From Microbacterium testaceum (GTDB lineage: Bacteria > Actinomycetota > Actinomycetes > Actinomycetales > Microbacteriaceae): a DNA stretch of 64,000 nt. Location of the stretch: NCBI RefSeq assembly GCF_006539145.1, contig NZ_BJML01000001.1:682001-746000 (forward strand), written 5' to 3'. Below the pieces are notes generated by a model. It saw only the letters and a program-made list of their open reading frames with translations, had not been told where the DNA came from and searched no databases. A program made the translations under genes and the position numbers. Below are positions 17,038-24,187 of this stretch, piece by piece. The first letter of the stretch is position 1, and every line of letters starts with the position of its first letter.

Positions 17038-17050
17038 CTGTTCTCGCTCG

Positions 17051-17056
17051 TATGAT
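17051..17056 (+). promoter_or_regulatory. -10 box TATGAT of the pentapeptide protein gene
   Basis: Ends 6 bases before the GTG at 17063, which helps choose that start over the adjacent GTG at 17060. Confidence 0.5.
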
Positions 17057-17062
17057 CGGGTG

Positions 17063-17743
17063 GTGGCGATCACGACGAAAGAGATCGGTGAGCTCCGTCG
17101 GCGCTGGAAACGGGAGAACTACCGGATCGATCGCCAGGACCTCATCGACACGCTCCTGGACACAGCGACCCCGGTGGAGTTGCGCGGCACTGATCTCGCC
17201 GGCGTCGCCCTGAACATCACCGCGGCTCCCGAATTGTGGAGCGCGTGGATGCGCGGTTCCCATCTCGAACGCGTCGACTTCCGTTTCGCGCGTCTCGGGA
17301 GCACGTTCAACGACGCCACCATTTCGGCGTGCGACTTCACCCGCTCCACGATCGAGCGCGCCACCATGCTGGGGACGCGGGTGATCGACACGTTGTTCGT
17401 CGAGACGAAGATCCGCCATGTCCTCATGGACAGAGCCGTGTTCGACCACTGCACCTTCGCGGGTGCGCATTTCGAGGGCAGCCTGCGGGCGACCACGACG
17501 AGCGGGGGTCGCGGTGTGGTGTTCCGCGGGTGCGACTTCGAAGGTGCCCGATTCACGGGACAGCAGTGGCGACAGGCAGCATTCGTCGACTGCCGGTTCC
17601 GGCACACGGTCGTCACGCAGTCGGATTTCGGTGCGGCGACGTTCTCCGAGTGTCGATTCGAGGGGGGTTCTTGGGACCCGGACTCCATCTCTCGAGCGAG
17701 ATTCGAGGGGGAGCAGCCGCGCGTCCGCAGCGAGGCGCACTGA
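17063..17743 (+). CDS. Pentapeptide-repeat protein
   Basis: 226 residues. After a basic N-terminal helix (KEIGELRRRWKREN) the protein is built from degenerate five-residue repeats with the A(D/N)LXX pattern: LRGTDLAGVAL, HLERVDFRFARLGSTF, ISACDFTRSTIERAT, VFRGCDFEGARFTG, ATFSECRFEGGSWD. These form a right-handed quadrilateral beta-helix. Some such proteins mimic DNA and protect gyrase (MfpA, Qnr), but many have no known role and nothing here ties it to fluoroquinolones. Likely leaderless mRNA. Monocistronic, 25 bases after the response regulator. Confidence 0.8.
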   Translation: MAITTKEIGELRRRWKRENYRIDRQDLIDTLLDTATPVELRGTDLAGVALNITAAPELWSAWMRGSHLERVDFRFARLGSTFNDATISACDFTRSTIERATMLGTRVIDTLFVETKIRHVLMDRAVFDHCTFAGAHFEGSLRATTTSGGRGVVFRGCDFEGARFTGQQWRQAAFVDCRFRHTVVTQSDFGAATFSECRFEGGSWDPDSISRARFEGEQPRVRSEAH

Positions 17744-17863
17744 CCCGGGGTCTCATGTGCGGATCATGCGCGCACTCCCTCGCCGGAACGGGTGGTCCTC
17801 ACGTCGAAGCTCGGGAGGGAGGCCTCGGCGGTCGGCCGTCTCCGCCCCGCTCCCTCACGATTC

Positions 17864-18076
17864 TCAGCGCGGGACGACGGGCGCCTCCGCTCGCCGCGGT
17901 GGGTAGTCGCGAAGCGAGATCTCGCGGCTGTCGAACATCCCTCGGCGTGCGCGGACCATGGTGACGCCGGAGCGGCGCAGGTTCTCGGCGAGTTCCGCCG
18001 TCAAGGGTGCGTGGTGCGTCTTCTGCCAGCCGCCCGCCAGCGTGTAGGTGTGGGTCACCGTGCGGGGTCGAGTCAT
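17864..18076 (-). CDS. Small basic protein of 70 residues
   Basis: Starts [18 protein letters not shown] at an ATG preceded by an excellent ribosome site (AGGAGG, 5 bases upstream). It ends [10 protein letters not shown]. No signal peptide, membrane helix or metal motif. [21 protein letters not shown] may be a helix-strand unit. Family not recognised. The strong ribosome site and codon use argue that it is real. The 120 bases between it and the pentapeptide gene, and the 137 bases to the YnfA-like gene, hold nothing else I can name. Confidence 0.65.
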   Translation of the reverse strand: MTRPRTVTHTYTLAGGWQKTHHAPLTAELAENLRRSGVTMVRARRGMFDSREISLRDYPPRRAEAPVVPR

Positions 18077-18201
18077 GGATGCCTCCTGAGGGGAACCGTA
18101 GCGCCCGTGAATCGCACACGTCTCAAATGTTTCGCACCCGTCATCTGCCGGTTTTCCGGCGTAACCCGGTCGGTCACGAGGGGAGCCGCAGCGACACCCC
18201 C

Positions 18202-18207
18202 GATAAT
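18202..18207 (+). promoter_or_regulatory. -10 box GATAAT of the YnfA-like gene
   Basis: Ends 6 bases before the ATG at 18214 with no ribosome site between, indicating a leaderless transcript. Confidence 0.5.
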
Positions 18208-18213
18208 GTCGCG

Positions 18214-18573
18214 ATGACCACCGCGCGCATCGTGATCCTGTTCGCTCTAGCCGCGGTCGCCGAGATCGGTGGCGCGTGGCTCGTCTGGCAGGCCGTTCGC
18301 GAGAACCGCGGCTGGTGGCTCGGGCTGCTCGGCATCCTGGCACTCGGCGCCTACGGGTTCATCGCCGCTCTGCAGCCCGAGGCGAACTTCGGGCGCGTGC
18401 TCGCCGCGTACGGCGGGGTGTTCATCGCGGGCTCGCTCGCGTGGGGGATCGTCGTCGACGGGTTCCGACCCACGGTGTGGGACTACGTCGGCTCGGCTGT
18501 CGCGCTGGTGGGCGCGGCGATCATTATGCTCGCGCCTGCGCTGGCAGGGACGGATCAGCCCGCGGGAGCGTGA
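18214..18573 (+). CDS. YnfA/UPF0060 family membrane protein
   Basis: 119 residues with four predicted transmembrane helices: [58 protein letters not shown] and [18 protein letters not shown]. The conserved family segments [14 protein letters not shown] and [15 protein letters not shown] are present and the length is typical. YnfA proteins are distant relatives of small multidrug resistance transporters; the substrate here is unknown. Leaderless start. Confidence 0.88.
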   Translation: MTTARIVILFALAAVAEIGGAWLVWQAVRENRGWWLGLLGILALGAYGFIAALQPEANFGRVLAAYGGVFIAGSLAWGIVVDGFRPTVWDYVGSAVALVGAAIIMLAPALAGTDQPAGA

Positions 18574-18580
18574 GGCGCTC

Positions 18581-18586
18581 TACGCT
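18581..18586 (+). promoter_or_regulatory. -10 box TACGCT of the short coiled-coil gene
   Basis: Six bases before the ATG at 18593; nearly the same sequence (CTACGCTGGCGYCATG) occurs at 49015-49030. Confidence 0.5.
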
Positions 18587-18592
18587 GGCGCC

Positions 18593-18802
18593 ATGACCAC
18601 TGCCGCCGAAGGCTCGAACCCGCTGCGTACCGTGCTCGCGAAGATCGACGCCGACGTGCCCCTCAAGACCCCGTTGCACTCCAACCAGGCCCACATCAGT
18701 CCGCGGCTCGACCGGCTCGAGGCGAAGCTCGCCTACATGGCCGACTACATCGCGTTCCTCGAGCAGCGCATCCAGTCTCTCGAGGGAAGAGTAGTTAGCT
18801 AG
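18593..18802 (+). CDS. Short coiled-coil protein of 69 residues
   Basis: The N-terminus is polar (MTTAAEGSNPLRTVLAKI) and the C-terminal half shows heptad spacing (LDRLEAKLAYMADYIAFLEQ, then RIQSLEGRVVS), suggesting a short dimeric coiled coil. No known domain. A leaderless start with a clear -10 box supports expression. It follows the YnfA-like gene by 19 bases but has its own promoter. Confidence 0.65.
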   Translation: MTTAAEGSNPLRTVLAKIDADVPLKTPLHSNQAHISPRLDRLEAKLAYMADYIAFLEQRIQSLEGRVVS

Positions 18803-18865
18803 GCGAGATATTAGGCGGTTGTCAAGCGCCCTCCGCGGCGAGGGTCTCTCGCGGACACTTGATCC

Positions 18866-18973
18866 ATGAAGAACGAGAACACGCCTCACGAGGGCCTTGC
18901 CGACGACTTCGCCGATCTCGACACCGCGCGCCCCTTCGGCTCGTACCTGTCGGTGATCAACGGCGGCAACTAG
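18866..18973 (+). CDS. Very small ORF (35 residues) with its own terminator
   Basis: ATG at 18866 to TAG at 18971-18973. The peptide starts MKNENTPHEGLADDF, has an acidic middle (ADLDTARPF) and ends GSYLSVINGGN. A clean hairpin terminator follows 33 bases after the stop, which supports transcription of this strand. There is no convincing ribosome site. The acidic leader followed by a neutral tail resembles a peptide precursor layout, but no modifying enzyme or transporter is adjacent, so that remains speculation. Confidence 0.4.
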   Translation: MKNENTPHEGLADDFADLDTARPFGSYLSVINGGN

Positions 18974-19006
18974 TCGTCCGGAACCTCCGAGCGGGGTTCG
19001 CACGAG

Positions 19007-19035
19007 AGGGCCGGATGCTGTGGGCGTCCGGCCCT
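19007..19035. terminator. Terminator between the 35-residue ORF and the DUF2000 gene
   Basis: AGGGCCGGA (19007-19015) pairs with TCCGGCCCT (19027-19035), followed by T-rich TCGTCGT. The flanking genes converge, so it may serve both. Confidence 0.65.
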
Positions 19036-19046
19036 TCGTCGTCCGC

Positions 19047-19481
19047 TCACTCGTGGAACGTCGCCCCCTTGACCACCCGGTCGACGACGTTGCGGGGACC
19101 GCGCACGGCGATGCCGACCAGATCGAGATCGGATGCCGTGACGGCGGCGACCGCGGCGCGGTTGGCGGCGTCGTGCGACGTCCCGAAGAGCTCGCGGGTG
19201 TAGATCGCCAGGGCGACGTCGTCGCGTGCGGCGGCCTTGGCCCGTGCTCGGGACAGGGCGTCGCTGTCGCCCGTGAGCACGATGACCGGTTGGCGCAGCA
19301 TCGGCAGGTAGGTCGTGCCGTCGGCGTCGCGGTAGGGCTCTCCGACGAGGCCGTCGGCGCTGGTGGCGATCCCCGACATCAGGAAAGCCGTCACGTTGAG
19401 TTCCTGCCACGCGGCGAGGTCGGCTGCGAGCAAGACGACCACCTTCGTGTCGAAACGGGGCGGGTCAATCACATCGGTCAT
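19047..19481 (-). CDS. DUF2000 family protein
   Basis: 144 residues from the ATG at 19481 (MTDVIDPPRFDTKVVVLLAAD). The family features are the strand-rich start, LAAWQELNVTAFLMSGI, YLPMLRQPVIVL and the end VGIAVRGPRNVVDRVVKG. The family is related in fold to the peptidyl-tRNA hydrolase-like PTH2 group, but its biochemical role is unknown. It is divergent from an AraC regulator, sharing a 49-base intergenic region; that pairing suggests control by the regulator. Confidence 0.8.
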   Translation of the reverse strand: MTDVIDPPRFDTKVVVLLAADLAAWQELNVTAFLMSGIATSADGLVGEPYRDADGTTYLPMLRQPVIVLTGDSDALSRARAKAAARDDVALAIYTRELFGTSHDAANRAAVAAVTASDLDLVGIAVRGPRNVVDRVVKGATFHE

Positions 19482-19518
19482 GGATCCAGCTTCGGCCCGC
19501 GGTGTCGGAGGCGTCTTG

Positions 19519-19524
19519 TACGTT
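19519..19524 (+). promoter_or_regulatory. -10 box TACGTT of the AraC-family gene
   Basis: Ends 6 bases before the ATG at 19531; leaderless arrangement. Confidence 0.5.
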
Positions 19525-19530
19525 TCTTGC

Positions 19531-20322
19531 ATGGTCGATCGCGTACGGGCTTGGCATCCCGAGGTGCCGTTCCTGCGCGAGACGTACCACGCCGATCTCG
19601 ATCATGCCTATCCCGTGCACACGCACGACGACTGGGCCGTCATGCTCGTCGACCGCGGGGCCGTGTCGTACGGTCTCGACGGCGCGGCGCATCAGGCGGT
19701 GCCCGCGGCGGTCACGCTCCTGCCGCCGGGCATCCCGCACGACGGGCGTCCGGCGCGCGCGGGTGAGGGGTACCGCAAGCGCGTGCTGTACCTGTCAGGC
19801 GACTGGTTGTCCGAAGCGACGGCGGCGCGCATCGCGCGACGGCCGACCCTCGCCCGCGATTCGGCGGTGGCCGCAGCACAAAGGATCCACGCGGCGCTCC
19901 GGCATCCCGGAGACGAACTCGCCGCCGAGCACTGGCTGATCGCCGTTCGCGAGGCCGTGCTGTCGCACGCGGGGTCGGAGGCGGCGGTGTTCGCCGATGT
20001 GCCATTGGCGAGGCGATTGCGCTCGTTCCTCGACGACCGGTGGGGGGAGTCGTTCACCCTCGCCGACGCCGCCCGTGAACTGCACGCGCACCCCAGCCAC
20101 CTGGTGCGCGTGTTCTCGCAGACCTACGGCATCGCCCCGCACCGCTATCTCGTGACGCGTCGGGTCGACGCCGCGCGCCGCATGCTCGTCGACGGCGGCC
20201 GGCCTGCCGAGGTCGCCGCCCGCACGGGCTTTCACGATCAAGCCCACCTCACGCGTCACTTCCGCCGGGTGTTGGGCGTCACTCCGGCGGTCTTCGCCGG
20301 CTCCGGACGAGGGATGCCATGA
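19531..20322 (+). CDS. AraC-family transcriptional regulator
   Basis: 263 residues. The N-terminal cupin-like sensor domain has the metal- or ligand-pocket style segment YPVHTHDDWAVMLVDRGAV and VTLLPPGIPHDGRP. The C-terminal domain has the two AraC helix-turn-helix units (FTLADAARELHAHPSHLVRVF and EVAARTGFHDQAHLTRHFRR) ending GVTPAVF. It probably controls the divergent DUF2000 gene and the overlapping barstar-like gene. Ligand unknown. Confidence 0.9.
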   Translation: MVDRVRAWHPEVPFLRETYHADLDHAYPVHTHDDWAVMLVDRGAVSYGLDGAAHQAVPAAVTLLPPGIPHDGRPARAGEGYRKRVLYLSGDWLSEATAARIARRPTLARDSAVAAAQRIHAALRHPGDELAAEHWLIAVREAVLSHAGSEAAVFADVPLARRLRSFLDDRWGESFTLADAARELHAHPSHLVRVFSQTYGIAPHRYLVTRRVDAARRMLVDGGRPAEVAARTGFHDQAHLTRHFRRVLGVTPAVFAGSGRGMP

Positions 20323-20714
20323 CCCCGCGCACCATCGAGATCGACGGTGCGGCGGTCCACGGCATCCCGTCGTTGTACTCCGAACTGAACCGCGTGTTCA
20401 TGCCCGACGAGGACTGGACGCTGGGGGAGAGCCTGAATGCCCTCGACGACCTGCTGTACGGCGGGTTCGGGGTGCTCGACGGGGCGGAACCGGTGCGGGT
20501 GGTGTGGGAACGCTCGGACGTCGCTCGAGAAGCGTTGGGGGTGGAGGCCACCCGCGAGTACTACCGCGCGAAGCTCGCTCGGCCGCAGGTGTATTCCGTG
20601 GCCACCGCTCAACGCGCCCTCGACGCGCTCGAGGCGGGCGTGGGAGAGACGTACTTCGAGCTGGTGGTGCGGGTGTTCCGGGATCACGGGAACATCGAGC
20701 TCGTGCTCGATTGA
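20319..20714 (+). CDS. Barstar-family protein (ribonuclease-inhibitor fold)
   Basis: 131 residues; the ATG overlaps the stop of the AraC gene (ATGA). The conserved barstar segment is visible: IPSLYSELNRVFMPDEDW followed by LGESLNALDDLLYGGFG, where an acidic helix and loop block the active site of barnase-type ribonucleases. It is longer than Bacillus barstar (about 90 residues), with a helical C-terminal extension (TAQRALDALEAGVG). No barnase-like ribonuclease is encoded nearby, so it may be a solitary immunity protein or have another role. Confidence 0.8.
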   Translation: MTPRTIEIDGAAVHGIPSLYSELNRVFMPDEDWTLGESLNALDDLLYGGFGVLDGAEPVRVVWERSDVAREALGVEATREYYRAKLARPQVYSVATAQRALDALEAGVGETYFELVVRVFRDHGNIELVLD

Positions 20715-20743
20715 GTCGGCGCACGGGGGCCGCAGGGTGAGGC

Positions 20744-21232
20744 TCACCGCGCGTTGCGGGTGAGGACGGATCGAACCAGACGCTCCGCGGCCGCGGGGTA
20801 GAGGGGAACGGCATCGGTCTCGGCATCGATCGGTCGCCAGACCACCGGCACCACGGAGCCGTCGGACTCGGTGAGGCTGCCGCCGTGCTCTCCGGGCGAG
20901 GGATCGAGTCCACCGGAGTAGAGCGCGACGATCTCGTGACCCCTCTCGCCGTCGGAGCGGAAGAGGCTCTCGACCGTGTCGAGGTAGGTCAGATCCGTGA
21001 TGCGCGCACCGAGCTCCTCCTCGACCTCGCGGACGATCGCCTCGCGATGCGTTTCGCCGAATTCGACGCTGCCGCCGATCAGGCGATGGAAGCCCCGCGG
21101 GTTCTCGAGGGTCGGGGCGTGGGCGCTCACAAGGTGGGCCGGTGAACCAGGGTGAGGGACGACGAGCATGGCTTTCACGCGGATCCGTGAAGGGGCGTGC
21201 CGGGATTCTTCGGTCCGGTCGACATCAGGCAT
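20744..21232 (-). CDS. NUDIX hydrolase
   Basis: 162 residues. A complete Nudix box is present: G GSVEFGETHREAIVREVEEELG, matching GX5EX7REUXEEXGU with the metal-binding glutamates. The substrate is probably a nucleotide or sugar-nucleotide diphosphate but cannot be specified. The ATG at 21232 overlaps the end of the small immunity-tail ORF upstream by 8 bases, so it may be translated from the same mRNA as the toxin/immunity operon. Convergent with the barstar gene. Confidence 0.88.
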   Translation of the reverse strand: MPDVDRTEESRHAPSRIRVKAMLVVPHPGSPAHLVSAHAPTLENPRGFHRLIGGSVEFGETHREAIVREVEEELGARITDLTYLDTVESLFRSDGERGHEIVALYSGGLDPSPGEHGGSLTESDGSVVPVVWRPIDAETDAVPLYPAAAERLVRSVLTRNAR

Positions 21233-21389
21233 GGTCGCGCAGATGCTCGTTCATCCGAGCCAGGATCGCGCTCCGATAGGGCAGCTTCGTGGCGGCGGTC
21301 AGAGGGGAAAGCCGGGTGGCGTCTCCGGTTCGGTACGTCGCAAGGAAGTCCGCGACGGGCCTCAGGTAGGCGGTGAGAAAAATGTCCAT
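21225..21389 (-). CDS. Orphan 54-residue duplicate of the ankyrin immunity protein tail
   Basis: A short frame with a good ribosome site (GAGGAG, 6-7 bases before the ATG at 21389), starting MDIFLTAYLRPVADF. Its last 28 residues (SPLTAATKLPYR, ILARMNEHLRDHA) align with the end of the neighbouring ankyrin protein (SPISFAKKLPFR, VVDRMESYVRAHSR). It is therefore either a truncated immunity gene left by recombination or an independent small gene. The stop overlaps the NUDIX start. It lies 84 bases downstream of the ankyrin gene on the same strand. Confidence 0.65.
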   Translation of the reverse strand: MDIFLTAYLRPVADFLATYRTGDATRLSPLTAATKLPYRSAILARMNEHLRDHA

Positions 21390-21473
21390 GAGTTTCTCCT
21401 CGGGCAGGCCCGCTAGCGACGACCGACGCAGTGCGACGCGGCCGCGGAGACGACATGCGTTTGAGGGGTCACG

Positions 21474-22004
21474 TCATCGCGAATGCGCGCGGACATAGCT
21501 CTCCATCCGGTCCACGACGGAGCCGCGGAACGGGAGCTTCTTGGCGAAACTGATCGGGGACACTCCGTGTACCGATACCAACGTGAAATCGGCATCTTCA
21601 CGCTCGAACCACAGGTCGTAGATCGGATTCAGGTCCTCGTCGCTGTACTTCATGTTGAGGACTTCGAGGAAAGGGACGCGTCCGTTCTCGTCCAGCGCGT
21701 TGATATCGGCGCCGGCATCGATCAGACGTCGCGCGATGCGCGCGTCTTCTCCGACGTCGTGGGAGACCTGACCGAAGAGGACGTGAAGAGCGGTTGCCCC
21801 ACCATCACCAGCCGTGAGGGGGGCGCCCTCGTCGAGCAAGAAGTGGCCGAGGCTGTATCTACTCGGCAGGTCTTTATTGGCGAGTGCCTGCAGCAGGAGC
21901 CCACGTCCTCTCGCGTCCACCTTTTGAGCGTCGCCGGGGCGAAAGAGTGAAAAGAAGGTGTGTGCGGGTTCCCTAGAGGCGGTTGCGAAGAGATCGATGA
22001 TCAA
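21474..22004 (-). CDS. Ankyrin-repeat protein, probable immunity or accessory immunity gene
   Basis: 176 residues from a TTG that overlaps the stop of the upstream Tdi1-like gene (TTGA). Ankyrin-type repeats are visible: ALLQALANKDL with YSLGHFLLDEGAPL, then ATALHVLFGQV with ARRLIDAGADINALDENG, then FLEVLNMKYSDEDL. The protein is soluble. Ankyrin proteins are frequent as second immunity genes in polymorphic toxin loci. Its tail is duplicated in the small ORF at 21225-21389. The frame stays open far upstream, but that region overlaps the Tdi1-like gene, so the coupled TTG is preferred. Base composition is slightly A+T-richer than core genes. Confidence 0.7.
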   Translation of the reverse strand: MIIDLFATASREPAHTFFSLFRPGDAQKVDARGRGLLLQALANKDLPSRYSLGHFLLDEGAPLTAGDGGATALHVLFGQVSHDVGEDARIARRLIDAGADINALDENGRVPFLEVLNMKYSDEDLNPIYDLWFEREDADFTLVSVHGVSPISFAKKLPFRGSVVDRMESYVRAHSR

Positions 22005-22570
22005 CTCGCAAACGGAATCGGCCCCGCAAGCTGCGTGGTGAACGCGATGTGCTCGAAAATGCGGGAACGGGTCAGGTACTCGACCCCTTCTGGACCTCCT
22101 GCAGGCAACGGAAGCTTGTACGCATAGATGTAATCGAAATCCTCGAGGGTGTTGAGTGAGCCATACGTCACGGCAGCCTCGGCGTACGGCGCGTAGTCCA
22201 TGAATCTGTTGAGCCAGCTCTCCTGGGCTGCGAACAGTCCGATGAGGTCCAGACTCGATCCGACTCCGCCGGTGGCCCGGGCATAGCGGAACTGCAGGAC
22301 GCGGTACTTCCCGTCGAACGAGACCACCACGTCCCCCATGGCCGTGGCGAGGACCGGAATCATGTCCGACCGGGGAAGAAATTCTCCGATCATCGAGGTG
22401 TAGTAATCCGGGTTCACCACGCGCAGGAACCCGTCGGCAGCCAGGCCGAATCCTTGCGCCTGCCACAGCTCGACGAGAGCCGGCTCTACCGACGGGCGGT
22501 ATCGGTCGATGACCGCCTCGGGAACCGGGGCAACCGGCACGAAATCTCTAAACAGTTCGACACTCATCAT
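22001..22570 (-). CDS. DUF1851 / GAD-like protein, Tdi1-type immunity protein
   Basis: 189 residues starting MMSVELFRDFVPVAPVPEAV. The family pattern is clear: PVPEAVIDRYRPSVEPALVELW then GFGLAADGFLRVVNPDYYTSM and a C-terminal half with VLATAMGDVVVSFDGKYRVL and LNTLEDFDYIYAYKLPLPAGG. DUF1851 includes Tdi1, the immunity protein of the Agrobacterium Tde1 DNase. The gene starts 7 bases after the toxin gene whose C-terminus is Ntox15-like, exactly the Tde1-Tdi1 order. It should bind the toxin in the cytoplasm and block the DNase. Confidence 0.82.
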   Translation of the reverse strand: MMSVELFRDFVPVAPVPEAVIDRYRPSVEPALVELWQAQGFGLAADGFLRVVNPDYYTSMIGEFLPRSDMIPVLATAMGDVVVSFDGKYRVLQFRYARATGGVGSSLDLIGLFAAQESWLNRFMDYAPYAEAAVTYGSLNTLEDFDYIYAYKLPLPAGGPEGVEYLTRSRIFEHIAFTTQLAGPIPFAS

Positions 22571-22577
22571 CGAAATC

Positions 22578-23873
22578 CTATCCGCCGAGTTTGATGTTGA
22601 GGAGGGTGTTCCGGAGTTGCTCCGGCGTCATAGTCGCAGCGATGTCTCTAACCGCTTGCTCGAGATCCGGGACGCGTGACCGCCACTGAGAACCGATTGA
22701 TGAGTTGACAGCGGCATCCCCGACTCCGTCGAAGTCGAGGGGATCCCCGCCAGCCACAGCATCCAACCGATGGATGGCATGTTGAGACTTCATCCACTCA
22801 AGGGCAGCTTGCTCCGCCTCGTCGTACGGCATGCCAGACCGCACGCGCTGGGCGATCGCGTCACTCAGGGCGACCTCTCTCACCGCGGCCTGTTCGGCCT
22901 TCACTGCGCTCGAGCGGTCCCCCGTGAACTCATCCCTTCGCTGCAGCCATGTCTCGAACGTCGTGTTGTCCAAGACGTCCTGAGCGTTGGTGATCTGACG
23001 ATCCCACTCGGGGCGACTGTGCTTCGGGTTGTACGTGAAGTCGACGTTCAACTGAGTCGGATGGCGCACGAGGCTCTCGGCTGCAGTTTCCGCGGCGTGT
23101 ACCGTGCTGGAGCCCTTGTTGCCCCCGGCCCACTTCGTCAGGAACTGCAGCGCCTTGCCCGCCATGCCACTCAGCTCGTCGACGAGCCCGCGCAGCTTCG
23201 TGAAGGCGTTGACGACCGTGGTGATGGTCTTGCTGATGCGCGGCACAAGCGCAGAGACCCGCGAACCGACCTGCGCGGCGATCACGGGTGTCGCGAGGCC
23301 GACCGTCGCGACCGCGGTGATGGCGGCCGAGATCGCCATGCCGACGATCTGACTGATGGCGTCTCGCACGAGATCGTGGGTCATCTGCACGAGAGAGGAC
23401 GCCATCGACAGTCCCGTCGAGATCGCCCCCGCCCACTGGCCCGACGTCGTCAGGTGCTGCGACAGCCCCTGCACGTGCGCCGTGTACGCGGTGATGGTCT
23501 CACCCGACAGTCCGTCGAGGTCAGCGAGCCGGTTCTGCGCGGTGACGCCGAGCTCGCTCATCCGGGCGCCCACGTTGCTCCAGGTCGCGGCGAATGCCTG
23601 CACTTCGGCCGCGTTTCCGGTCAGATCGTTCAGCCACCCCTTGAGCGGCTCGATGTGGTCGAGCAGCCACCCCAGGCCGTTGGCGATCAGCGTGCCGATG
23701 GGGTCCATCACGGCGGCGACGGTGTCCATCGCGGCCGAGAATCCCGCGATCCCTCCCTCGACCCAGTTACCACTCTGGATGGCATCGGCCAGAGCCTGCC
23801 CGTCGGTGATGAGGAACGCGCCCGAGAACGCGGACGTCGTGTCCACGGGAGCCGCCACGAGCGAGTTGCTCAT
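22578..23873 (-). CDS. T7SS-type polymorphic toxin with Ntox15 (Tde1-like DNase) C-terminal domain
   Basis: 431 residues. Residues 1-165 are helical and WXG100/LXG-like (AATWSNVGARMSELG near 95-109, QWAGAISTGLSMASSL near 146-161). Residues 168-205 are hydrophobic and Ala-rich and may contact membrane. From about 275 onward the sequence is polar and carries the Ntox15 hallmark HxxD in SQHAIHRLDAVAGGDP (His368, Asp371), the motif essential in the Agrobacterium T6SS DNase Tde1. The 3' neighbour is a Tdi1-type immunity gene; the 5' neighbour is an EspC-like gene overlapping by 4 bases. Export through a type VII system is inferred from the N-terminus and partners, since no apparatus gene is in view. 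Confidence 0.8.
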   Translation of the reverse strand: MSNSLVAAPVDTTSAFSGAFLITDGQALADAIQSGNWVEGGIAGFSAAMDTVAAVMDPIGTLIANGLGWLLDHIEPLKGWLNDLTGNAAEVQAFAATWSNVGARMSELGVTAQNRLADLDGLSGETITAYTAHVQGLSQHLTTSGQWAGAISTGLSMASSLVQMTHDLVRDAISQIVGMAISAAITAVATVGLATPVIAAQVGSRVSALVPRISKTITTVVNAFTKLRGLVDELSGMAGKALQFLTKWAGGNKGSSTVHAAETAAESLVRHPTQLNVDFTYNPKHSRPEWDRQITNAQDVLDNTTFETWLQRRDEFTGDRSSAVKAEQAAVREVALSDAIAQRVRSGMPYDEAEQAALEWMKSQHAIHRLDAVAGGDPLDFDGVGDAAVNSSIGSQWRSRVPDLEQAVRDIAATMTPEQLRNTLLNIKLGG

Positions 23874-24187
23874 CCAAGGCCTCCCTCGAGGTGCTTCGTC
23901 ACCTGGATGACGGTCTCTTCGAACGTGTCGAAGTCGGCGACGACTCCGCGTAACTCCTGCCCCGTGCGTTCGAGTACGCCCTCCGCGCCGCTGATGTGCT
24001 GAGAGACCGCCCCCGACACCATTCCGACAGGGGGAACGATCCAGGCGCAGAGAACGCCGAACGCCCCTCCGCCGAGGTTGACGCTTTGAATCGCCGATGC
24101 GGCCTCGGCAGCATCCGAGGCCAGCTGCTGCACGCGCGAGGCGTGCTGCAGCAGAATGTCCGAATCCATCCGGATCTGCTGGCTCAT
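23870..24187 (-). CDS. EspC/DUF2580-like T7SS partner protein
   Basis: 105 residues, starting MSQQIRMDSDILLQHASRVQ. The pattern of an N-terminal helix (QLASDAAEAASAI), a Gly-rich turn (NLGGGAFGVLCAW) and a second long helix (GVVADFDTFEETVIQVTKHL) fits the ESX-secretion-associated EspC/DUF2580 family, small helical hairpins that pair with T7SS effectors. Start and stop overlap both neighbours by 4 bases (ATGA), so it is tightly coupled to the toxin and probably acts as its targeting partner. Confidence 0.75.
   Translation of the reverse strand: MSQQIRMDSDILLQHASRVQQLASDAAEAASAIQSVNLGGGAFGVLCAWIVPPVGMVSGAVSQHISGAEGVLERTGQELRGVVADFDTFEETVIQVTKHLEGGLG

Noticed and set aside
18866..18973. The 35-residue peptide as a lasso, lanthipeptide or other RiPP precursor
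   Set aside because: No cyclase, protease, radical SAM or transporter gene nearby; the sequence alone does not match a class I can name, so it is kept only as an unexplained small ORF.
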